Part shown: one piece after another, positions 1 through 5,590 of the stretch
How the letters are laid out: the number at the start of each line of letters is the position of its first letter
How positions within the stretch are numbered: position 1 is the first letter of the stretch
NCBI GenBank assembly: GCA_964471535.1
Contig: CAYYHA010000248.1
Coordinates: 1-6,109, forward strand
Length of the DNA stretch: 6,109 bases
Source of the DNA: CAYYHA01 sp964471535
Lineage (GTDB): Bacteria; Myxococcota; Myxococcia; SLRQ01
Direction of reading: 5' to 3'
Position numbers and translations under genes: made by a program
The notes under the pieces: model-generated
What the model saw: only the letters and a program-made list of their open reading frames with translations
Databases searched by the model: none
What the model was told of the DNA's origin: nothing

Positions 1-158
1 ACCTCTCCCATCGCAACGCGATCGGCACCCCCGGGCAGCTCGGGGCGGGCGGCGAAGCGGTAGCCACAGGCGGTGAGGGAGGCGGCGAGCACCGAGAGCC
101 CCACGGCGCCCACCCCCGGGCGCCTCCTGCCACCGGCTCTCGAACTCGGGCCCCTCAT
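1..158 (-). CDS. lptE: LPS-assembly lipoprotein LptE, N-terminal part (runs off the left edge)
   Basis: LptE is an outer-membrane lipoprotein that plugs the LptD barrel and helps insert lipopolysaccharide into the outer leaflet. Only the first 52 codons are present. They read as an Arg-rich n-region (residues 6-13 include four Arg), a hydrophobic stretch (about 16-27) and a lipobox L28-T29-A30-C31. The mature protein begins CGYRF, the usual opening of LptE proteins, followed by ELPGGADRVAMGE, which resembles the family's 'LP..i..v.v' first strand. The ATG overlaps the leuS stop by four bases (ATGA), so translation is probably coupled to leuS. An internal GTG at codon 16 is a less likely start because it would remove the positive charges from the signal peptide. 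The leuS-lptE order, often followed by holA in Proteobacteria, supports the call. The identity rests on the signal peptide, the CGYRF start and synteny; the rest of the protein is not visible. Confidence 0.82.
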   Translation of the reverse strand, partial: MRGPSSRAGGRRRPGVGAVGLSVLAASLTACGYRFAARPELPGGADRVAMGE

Positions 159-2638
159 CCCACCACGAAGTTCACCAGACGCCCGGGGACGACGATCTCC
201 TTTCGCACCGTCTTCCCTTCGAGATGGCGGCGCACGTTCTCCTGCGCCCGGGCCGCCTCGAGGATCGTCGCCTCGTCGGCGTCCCGCGGAACCTCGACCT
301 GGCCGCGGAGCTTGCCCCCCACCTGCACGGCGATACGCACCGTCTCGTCGCGCGTCGCCGCCTCGTCGACCTCGGGCCAGGCCGTTTCGAGGAGCAGGCC
401 CTTGCCGCCGAGCGCCTCCCAGGCGGCCTCGGTGAGGTGGGGTGCGAAGGGATGCAGGAGCTGGCAGACGCGTTCGAAGGCGAGGCGCAGGACGCGGCGC
501 CCCGTCTCGGAACTCGGCGCATAGCCGCCGAGATGGTTCATCAGCTCCATGATCCGGGCGATGGCCGTGTTGAACGAGAGCCGCTCGGCCAGATCGTGGG
601 TGACCGCCTGCGTCGTCTTGTGCACCAGCCGGTAGGTTTCGAGATCGGCGCCCTCCAGCCCTTCCATCGTGGACTGGGCCTCGACGCCCTCCACCTCGGC
701 GGCGCGCCCCACGACCGTCCGCCAGACCCGGCCGAGGAAGCGGAACTGTCCTTCGACCGCCGCATCGTTCCAGTCGATGTCCTTCTCGGGCGGCGCGGCG
801 AAGAGCATGAACATCCGCACCGTGTCCGCACCGAACTTCTCGATCATCTCGGTCGGGGAGACAGTGTTGCCCAGGGACTTGGACATCTTGGCCCCGTCCT
901 TCATCACGATGCCCTGAGTGACGAGACGCCGCACCGGTTCGTCGGTCTCGACGAGGCCCAGGTCGCGCATCACCTTGTGCCAGAAGCGGAAGTAGAGCAG
1001 GTGCATCACCGCGTGTTCGGGGCCGCCCACGTAGACGTCCACCGGAAGCCAACGCCGAGCCTTCTCAGGGTCGAAGGGAAGCCGGTCGTTCCTCGGGTCG
1101 CAGTAGCGCGCGTAGTACCAGCTCGAGTCGACGAAGGTGTCCATCGTCTCCACCTCCCGCCGCGCCTCGCCGCCACAGCGGGGGCAGGTGGCCTTCTGGA
1201 AACTCTCCGAAGTCTCGAGGGGGTTGCCCTCCCCGGTGAACTCGACGTCCTCGGGGAGGCGGACCGGCAGGTCTTCGTAGGGCACGGGGACGATGCCATC
1301 CTTCCCATCGCACTTGGCGAGGCAGTAGAGGATGGGAATCGGCGTGCCCCAGTAGCGCTGCCGCGAGATCCCCCAGTCACGCAGGTGCCAGTTGACGGTT
1401 CGTTTGCCGATGCCGCGCTGCTCGGCCCACTCGCCGATGCGGGCGCGGGCCTCGGCACTCGAAAGGCCGGTGAACTCGCCGGAGTCCACCAGGATGCCAT
1501 CCTCGGTGAACGCATCGTCCTTGGGGGGCTCCCCCTCCACCGGCCGAACGACCGTCTTCATGGGGATGCCGTACTTCTTGGCGAAGCGGTAGTCGCGGGC
1601 GTCGTGGGCGGGCACGCTCATGACGGCGCCGGTGCCGTACTCGGCGAGCACGAAGTTCCCCACCCACACCGGGATCTCCTCCCCGGTGAAGGGGTTCAGC
1701 GCATAGGCACCCGTGAAGACTCCTTCCTTCTCCGACTCCGGGCTCGTGCGCTCCACCTTGTCCGTCGCCTTCACCTTCTGCACGAAGGCCTCGACCTCCG
1801 CCCGGCGATCGGGCGTGGTGATCTGGGCCACCAGCGGATGCTCCGGAGCGAGCACCATGTAGGTCGCACCAAAGATCGTATCGACGCGGGTGGTGAAGAT
1901 GCGGATCGTCTCGTCGCGGCCGACCAGGGGGAAATCGATCTCGCAGCCCTCGCTCCGGCCGATCCAGTTGCGCTGCATGGTGGTGATGCGCTCCGGCCAC
2001 TCGGTGAGGGTCTCGAGGTCGTCGAGGAGCTGCTGTGCGTACGCGGTGATCCGAAAGGCCCACTGCGGCATCTCCCGCTCCTCGACCACCGAGCCACAGC
2101 GCCAGCAGCGCCCATCCTCCACCTGCTCGTTGGCGAGCACCGTCTGACAGGAGGGGCACCAGTTGAGCGGTGCGCTGCGCCGGTAGACCAGGCCCTTCTC
2201 CAGCATCTTGAGGAAGAACCACTGGTTCCAGCGATAGTACTCGGGGTCGCAGGTGGCGAAGCTGCGGGACCAGTCGAAGCTGTAGCCCAGCGCCTTCATC
2301 TCCCGCTCGAAGCTCGCGATGTTCTCGCGGGTGCGCACGGCAGGGTGGACGCCTTCCTTGATCGCGGCGTTCTCCGCCGGCAGACCGAAGGCGTCGTAGC
2401 CCATGGGGTGGAGCACCTCGTACCCGCGCATCCGCATGAAGCGCGCAATCACGTCCCCGATCGCGTAGACCCGCACGTGGCCCATGTGCATGTGCCCCGA
2501 CGGGTACGGGAACATCTCGAGCACGTAGAAGTGCGGCCTGTCCGCCTCGTCCCGTGCCCGGAAGAGGTCCGCCTCGCGCCACGTCTCCTGGCACCGAGGT
2601 TCGATGCTCGCTGGATCGTACCGTCGCTCCGTTGCCAT
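155..2638 (-). CDS. leuS: Leucine--tRNA ligase (leucyl-tRNA synthetase), complete
   Basis: Cytoplasmic class Ia synthetase that attaches leucine to tRNA-Leu using ATP and hydrolyses mischarged tRNA. The 827 residues fit the usual bacterial length. The start matches the family (RYDPASIEP at residues 6-14). The Rossmann fold carries the HIGH signature as HMGH (51-54) after FPYPSG, and KMSKS is at 584-588. A zinc-finger-like insertion has four Cys (C161, C164, C178, C181) around QTVLANEQV. The CP1 editing domain shows the threonine-rich TTRVDT (249-254) and GTGAVMSVPAHDARD (335-349), whose D346 matches the conserved editing aspartate. TMDTFVDSSWYY (498-509) is the typical catalytic-domain segment. 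A second CxxC pair lies at 485/488. The C-terminal end (VQVGGKLRGQ, about 772-781, then a compact tail) matches the anticodon-binding and C-terminal domains. No defect is visible. No clear Shine-Dalgarno precedes the ATG. The stop overlaps the lptE start. Confidence 0.98.
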   Translation of the reverse strand: MATERRYDPASIEPRCQETWREADLFRARDEADRPHFYVLEMFPYPSGHMHMGHVRVYAIGDVIARFMRMRGYEVLHPMGYDAFGLPAENAAIKEGVHPAVRTRENIASFEREMKALGYSFDWSRSFATCDPEYYRWNQWFFLKMLEKGLVYRRSAPLNWCPSCQTVLANEQVEDGRCWRCGSVVEEREMPQWAFRITAYAQQLLDDLETLTEWPERITTMQRNWIGRSEGCEIDFPLVGRDETIRIFTTRVDTIFGATYMVLAPEHPLVAQITTPDRRAEVEAFVQKVKATDKVERTSPESEKEGVFTGAYALNPFTGEEIPVWVGNFVLAEYGTGAVMSVPAHDARDYRFAKKYGIPMKTVVRPVEGEPPKDDAFTEDGILVDSGEFTGLSSAEARARIGEWAEQRGIGKRTVNWHLRDWGISRQRYWGTPIPILYCLAKCDGKDGIVPVPYEDLPVRLPEDVEFTGEGNPLETSESFQKATCPRCGGEARREVETMDTFVDSSWYYARYCDPRNDRLPFDPEKARRWLPVDVYVGGPEHAVMHLLYFRFWHKVMRDLGLVETDEPVRRLVTQGIVMKDGAKMSKSLGNTVSPTEMIEKFGADTVRMFMLFAAPPEKDIDWNDAAVEGQFRFLGRVWRTVVGRAAEVEGVEAQSTMEGLEGADLETYRLVHKTTQAVTHDLAERLSFNTAIARIMELMNHLGGYAPSSETGRRVLRLAFERVCQLLHPFAPHLTEAAWEALGGKGLLLETAWPEVDEAATRDETVRIAVQVGGKLRGQVEVPRDADEATILEAARAQENVRRHLEGKTVRKEIVVPGRLVNFVVG

Positions 2639-2646
2639 GGCGGCGC

Positions 2647-2652
2647 ACTCTA
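2647..2652 (-). promoter_or_regulatory. Possible -10 element for a (near-)leaderless leuS transcript
   Basis: In the 45-base gap before leuS the only AT-rich patch on the minus strand reads TATAGAGT (2654 to 2647). TAGAGT fits the TANNNT pattern and ends 8 bases before the leuS ATG, the distance expected for a leaderless transcript. No purine-rich ribosome binding site lies in the usual place, and no good -35 box was found. leuS could equally be translated from a transcript reading through from the lipoprotein gene. This is a suggestion from motif spacing only. Confidence 0.25.
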
Positions 2653-2683
2653 TACGCGGCTCCGGTAGCGGGAAAGGCGCCGG

Positions 2684-5488
2684 TCAGCCCGCCTCGTCGG
2701 CCCCGATGTCTATCCCGGCGCCCTGGGGTCGGGCCTCTCCGTCGATGTCGTCCCCCGGCGCGGTTCCTGCGGGCGTCGTCTGCTGCCCACTGTCCAGGCA
2801 GGGGTTGGGGACCCCGATGTTCAAGTGGAAGTCGCCCAGGGTGGCATCGACGAAGGGGCAGCTCACCGCGAGGTTGCCGGTCCACGGGCTGCCCGAGTCG
2901 TTGCAGGTGGCCTCCAGCGCGGCGAGATCGGCGACCTCTGCCGGGCTCCCACCTGCGGCGTCGTAGCAGCGGGCGAGCGTCGGCCCATAGCTGCGAAGGG
3001 CGTTCGCGTAGAGCCTGCTGGAGCGGGCGCTGTCCGTCTCCAGCGCGAGGGCGTGGTAGGCGCCGTCGAGGATGGTGTTGGCCACGTCGGCGGGGCCGTC
3101 CAGACGCAAGACGGCATCGGCGGGCTGGGACGACGCCGCGGCGACCAGCGTGCTGCCGTGGATACTCCCCGACTGACCGGCCCACACGGCGTGCCCCCGA
3201 GGCCCGTGGAACGAAACGAAGCTGTTTTCTACGACCAGCGCCCCCTCGGCACGGAGCGTGGCGAAGACGTTGGAGTTTGCGGTCTGCTCCGCCTGCAGGC
3301 TGACGCGGCTTCGCCGGAGGGCGAGGCTGGCGCTGCCCCCGACGTAGGCGGCCGTCGCGTACCATACGGTGGTGCCCACGGCTTCGACGACGCTGTCCTC
3401 GACCGCGACCGAAGCGGCCTCGCCATGAATCGTCCAGGCCGAGGCGTTGTAGCGCAAGAGCGCCCGAAGCTCCGAGCGCCGCACGGTCACCTGTCCTCCG
3501 GAGCGCACCCGCAGTGCGATCCCGTTGGCCGTCTCCTGGGCGAGGAGCGAGACATCCTCGAGCGTCGCCGTGCAGCCGCTGCACTCCACTGCGGCGAAGC
3601 GGGGGCATCCCGCCGAGCCCTGCACGGCGATCCCGTCGATGCGGACCGTGCCCGTGGAGGGGAGCGCGATCCCGCGGCCCCAGGTCAGGCCGTTGCACAG
3701 GCCCACCGTGTCCTGAATGTCCAGGATGGGGCGCGCCGCCGTCCGCGCCCAGGTGCGGGCATCGAAGCGACCGTAGGCATCGACCCCCACCGGCCACGCA
3801 ACGCCGCCGGTCGCAGCGTACGGATAGCCACCCTCGGCGACGAGGAGACGCCGGCCGTCGCCCAGCCCGCCGCCGGCATCGAGGCTCGCCAGCGCAGCGG
3901 CCAGGGTTGCGCACGGCGCGGCAAGGCTCCCGCAGGGCGACGTGTCGCTGGCCGAAGGACCGTGGGCGAGGAGCACGAAGCGATCCGCTTCGGGGGCCGT
4001 GTAGAGGGTCACGGTCTGCGGCGGTGACTCGGCGAGCCCATCGGAGGCCACCACCTCGTACACGGCCCAGTTGGGCTCGCCCGCATCGAGGAGCGCGCCG
4101 AAGTCAGGCGCGGGTGCGAGGAAAACCGGTCCCACCTGCCGGTCGGGGAAGGCACCTGATCCGTCCACCTTGGTCCAGGTGATGGTGAGGGGGTCGCCGT
4201 CGGCGTCGAAGCTCGCCGAGGCATCGGCGCCAAAGGAAGTTCCGCCTTCGGCGATGAACTCGCTGCCGTTCAAGCCGAGCACCGGCGGCTGGTTGACGCG
4301 GGAGACCACCGTGCTGGCCTCGCTCTGCGCCCCTTCGCTGTCGGTCACCACCAGCTCGAAGACGAACTCGCCCCGCCCGCTCAGGGTCACGGTGACCGTC
4401 GCCTGATCTGGGGCATCCAGGAAGGTCGCCGTCCCTCCGGGCGGAGCCGAGACGAGGCGCCAGGCGTAGCCGACGATGGGATCCCCGTCGGGGTCGAAGG
4501 AGCCAGTCAGACCCCCTTCGTCGTAGACGGCCTCGAGCNNNNNNNNNNCCTCCGCAGGATTGCCCGCGCCGTCCGTGGCTTCCACCCGGATCTCGTACCA
4601 GCCATCGGGCACGGTGGCACTGTCCCACACCCACTGCGTGCCTTCCCAATCCTCCTGCAGGCGGGTCCAGGGCCGGCTCCCCTGGGGCCGCAGGTCCACG
4701 GCGAAACGCAGGGGATCCCCGTCGGGGTCGAGGGAGCCAGTCAGACCCCCTTCGTCGTAGGCGGCCTCGAGCTGCCAGGTCGTCGAGTCCAGTGGCAGCG
4801 CCCGCGGGCGCGCCACGGGCGGATTGTTCTCCGCCAGGGCCGTCGTCCGTGCCGGAGGGCTCGTCTTCTCCCCGTCGGAGACGACCAGGGAGAGCTCGTA
4901 CTGGCCCTTGACAGTGGGAAAGAACACGGGAAGGGGCGTGTCGGCCCCCCGCAGCACGGTCTCGAGGTCGGCATCCACCGGACCGCTTTGCACGGTCCAC
5001 TGCCAGGAGACGATGGGCGCGCCCTCGGGGTCGCTCGCCTGGCCGGCGAGCCGGAGCGGAACGCCGTTTCGGGTGATCCAGGGGCCGCCCGCGTCGGCGG
5101 TGGGAGGTGCGTTGTACTCGACCTCCACCTGCACCAGATCGGGGGGGCTCTCCCCGAATCCGTCGCCGGCCCGGACCTCGAAGACCAGCACGGTGCGGGC
5201 GAAGGGCGCTTCGAAGACCACCTCGGCCTGATCCACGGCAGAGAGCGCCACCGGCTCGCCCAGGGTCTGCACCCAGTGGAAGCGAAGCGGGTCCCCATCG
5301 GCATCCGTTCCGGTCGCAGAGAGGGTGACCGTCTCTCCAGCGGCGACGACTTGATCGGGGCCTGCGTCCACCTCGGGGAGGCGGTTCTCCTGGGCGACCC
5401 GATCGAAGGAGGGACAGGCGGCGATGCAGAGAAAGGCCCCTGCGGCGAGCAGCGACCCCGCGGGCCACCGGCGCGCGTATCTTCTCAC
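2684..5488 (-). CDS. Large surface lipoprotein: PKD/Ig-like modules plus right-handed beta-helix, function unknown (contains an assembly gap)
   Basis: Numbering starts at GTG 5488; 934 residues as assembled, with the N gap counted as four. MRRYARRW, a hydrophobic core and I22-A23-A24-C25 form a lipoprotein signal peptide; Pro at +2 suggests outer-membrane sorting. Next come about five Ig-like modules with NxPPV-type linkers and D-x-D/E-G loops: about 38-125, 127-220, 222-313, 318-397 and 399-497. Four look PKD-like; the third instead ends in a WDSATVPDGWYEIRV motif. From about 500 the protein changes: CGSLAAPCATLAAAL and AYGRFDARTW resemble the start of DUF1565-like beta-helix proteins, followed by many short beta-rungs. 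The end (GDFHLN, PCLDSG, DDIDGEARPQG, DIGADE) matches 'choice-of-anchor Q' C-termini. All ten mature cysteines other than Cys25 lie in this C-terminal half. GTG 5488 is preferred because GAGGGA lies 7 bases upstream and it gives a normal-length signal peptide; ATG 5530 and ATG 5599 are alternatives. It probably acts at the cell surface in adhesion or polymer binding, which is inference. Confidence 0.88.
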   Translation of the reverse strand: MRRYARRWPAGSLLAAGAFLCIAACPSFDRVAQENRLPEVDAGPDQVVAAGETVTLSATGTDADGDPLRFHWVQTLGEPVALSAVDQAEVVFEAPFARTVLVFEVRAGDGFGESPPDLVQVEVEYNAPPTADAGGPWITRNGVPLRLAGQASDPEGAPIVSWQWTVQSGPVDADLETVLRGADTPLPVFFPTVKGQYELSLVVSDGEKTSPPARTTALAENNPPVARPRALPLDSTTWQLEAAYDEGGLTGSLDPDGDPLRFAVDLRPQGSRPWTRLQEDWEGTQWVWDSATVPDGWYEIRVEATDGAGNPAEXXXXLEAVYDEGGLTGSFDPDGDPIVGYAWRLVSAPPGGTATFLDAPDQATVTVTLSGRGEFVFELVVTDSEGAQSEASTVVSRVNQPPVLGLNGSEFIAEGGTSFGADASASFDADGDPLTITWTKVDGSGAFPDRQVGPVFLAPAPDFGALLDAGEPNWAVYEVVASDGLAESPPQTVTLYTAPEADRFVLLAHGPSASDTSPCGSLAAPCATLAAALASLDAGGGLGDGRRLLVAEGGYPYAATGGVAWPVGVDAYGRFDARTWARTAARPILDIQDTVGLCNGLTWGRGIALPSTGTVRIDGIAVQGSAGCPRFAAVECSGCTATLEDVSLLAQETANGIALRVRSGGQVTVRRSELRALLRYNASAWTIHGEAASVAVEDSVVEAVGTTVWYATAAYVGGSASLALRRSRVSLQAEQTANSNVFATLRAEGALVVENSFVSFHGPRGHAVWAGQSGSIHGSTLVAAASSQPADAVLRLDGPADVANTILDGAYHALALETDSARSSRLYANALRSYGPTLARCYDAAGGSPAEVADLAALEATCNDSGSPWTGNLAVSCPFVDATLGDFHLNIGVPNPCLDSGQQTTPAGTAPGDDIDGEARPQGAGIDIGADEAG
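4478..4538. repeat. Internal near-identical repeat, copy A (ends at the N gap)
   Basis: This 61-base segment matches 4712-4772 at 59 of 61 positions. On the minus strand it encodes residues 318-337 of the lipoprotein, with core YDEGGLTGSFDPDGDP. It opens the fourth Ig-like module, and its coding-strand start abuts the run of Ns. The two differences from copy B are at 4498 and 4527, both A here and G in copy B. Confidence 0.93.
4539..4548. other. Assembly gap (10 Ns) inside the lipoprotein gene
   Basis: Ten undetermined bases lie between residues E313 and L318 of the lipoprotein. The reading frame stays open across them, but ten Ns is a common placeholder and need not be the true size. The module boundary here lacks the linker seen at the other boundaries, where an NxPPV-type segment lies between modules, so more sequence is probably missing than ten bases. 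Confidence 0.98.
4712..4772. repeat. Internal near-identical repeat, copy B
   Basis: Partner of 4478-4538, starting 234 bases away (78 codons, including the Ns). It encodes residues 240-259 of the lipoprotein, core YDEGGLTGSLDPDGDP, at the head of the third module. Unlike copy A, the sequence beyond it continues into PLDSTTWQ and the NNPPVA linker. The longest exact run shared with copy A is 28 bases. Confidence 0.93.
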
Positions 5489-5495
5489 CCCGCTT

Positions 5496-5501
5496 TCCCT
5501 C
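5496..5501 (-). promoter_or_regulatory. Ribosome binding site that supports GTG 5488 as the lipoprotein start
   Basis: The minus strand reads GAGGGA here, 7 bases before GTG at 5488-5486. A second purine-rich block, GGAGGAG, lies at 5509-5503. Both are inside the reading frame if translation began at ATG 5530, which itself has no Shine-Dalgarno sequence (the preceding bases are pyrimidine-rich). The choice of GTG is therefore favoured but not proven. Confidence 0.55.
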
Positions 5502-5528
5502 GCTCCTCCGGTCCGCAGCGTACTCGGC

Positions 5529-5534
5529 ATCGTA
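5529..5534 (-). promoter_or_regulatory. Possible -10 box for the lipoprotein gene in the divergent intergenic region
   Basis: The minus strand reads TACGAT, a fair match to the sigma-70 -10 consensus. It would place transcription initiation near 5521 and leave a leader of about 30 bases before GTG 5488, including the purine-rich ribosome binding site. It overlaps the alternative ATG 5530, so the two readings exclude each other. No convincing -35 box is present at 16-18 bases. The divergent region (5489-5590) must hold signals for both genes; I could not identify a good promoter for the plus-strand gene. Confidence 0.22.
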
Positions 5535-5579
5535 CGAAGGTAGCAGGGCCGTGGCTTGTCGGGGAATGCTGCGAACGGT

Positions 5580-5584
5580 AGGAG
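5580..5584 (+). promoter_or_regulatory. Shine-Dalgarno site for the plus-strand secreted-protein gene
   Basis: AGGAG lies 6 bases before ATG 5591, an ideal spacing. Together with the signal peptide that begins at this ATG, it fixes the start of the gene. Confidence 0.8.
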
Positions 5585-5590
5585 TGGATC

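Noticed and set aside
73..435. A 120-codon plus-strand frame at the left edge
   Set aside because: It is Pro/Arg/Ser low-complexity sequence opposite lptE and the end of leuS, with no domain or ribosome binding site.
224..2668. An 814-codon open frame on the plus strand, antisense to almost all of leuS
   Set aside because: Its translation is rich in His, Arg, Val and Gly with no recognisable domain, and it mirrors the leuS codons. Long antisense frames of this sort are expected opposite GC-rich genes, and leuS is unmistakable.
2661..2684. A CCGG...CCGG inverted repeat after the lipoprotein stop as a terminator
   Set aside because: Only four bases pair and no T-run follows on the minus strand.
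1377..3914. An 845-codon open frame on the minus strand spanning the leuS/lipoprotein junction
   Set aside because: It is an out-of-frame shadow, very rich in Arg, Gly and Pro, and covers parts of two well-supported genes in another frame.
5530..5537. Perfect palindrome TCGTACGA in the divergent region as an operator
   Set aside because: Eight bases is short, the symmetry breaks at the next base, and no second copy is seen nearby.
5551..5584. Sigma-70 (TTGTCG-17-TAGGAG) or sigma-54 promoter for the plus-strand gene
   Set aside because: The -10 candidate overlaps the Shine-Dalgarno site, and the sigma-54 GG and GC elements are 13 bases apart, not 10.
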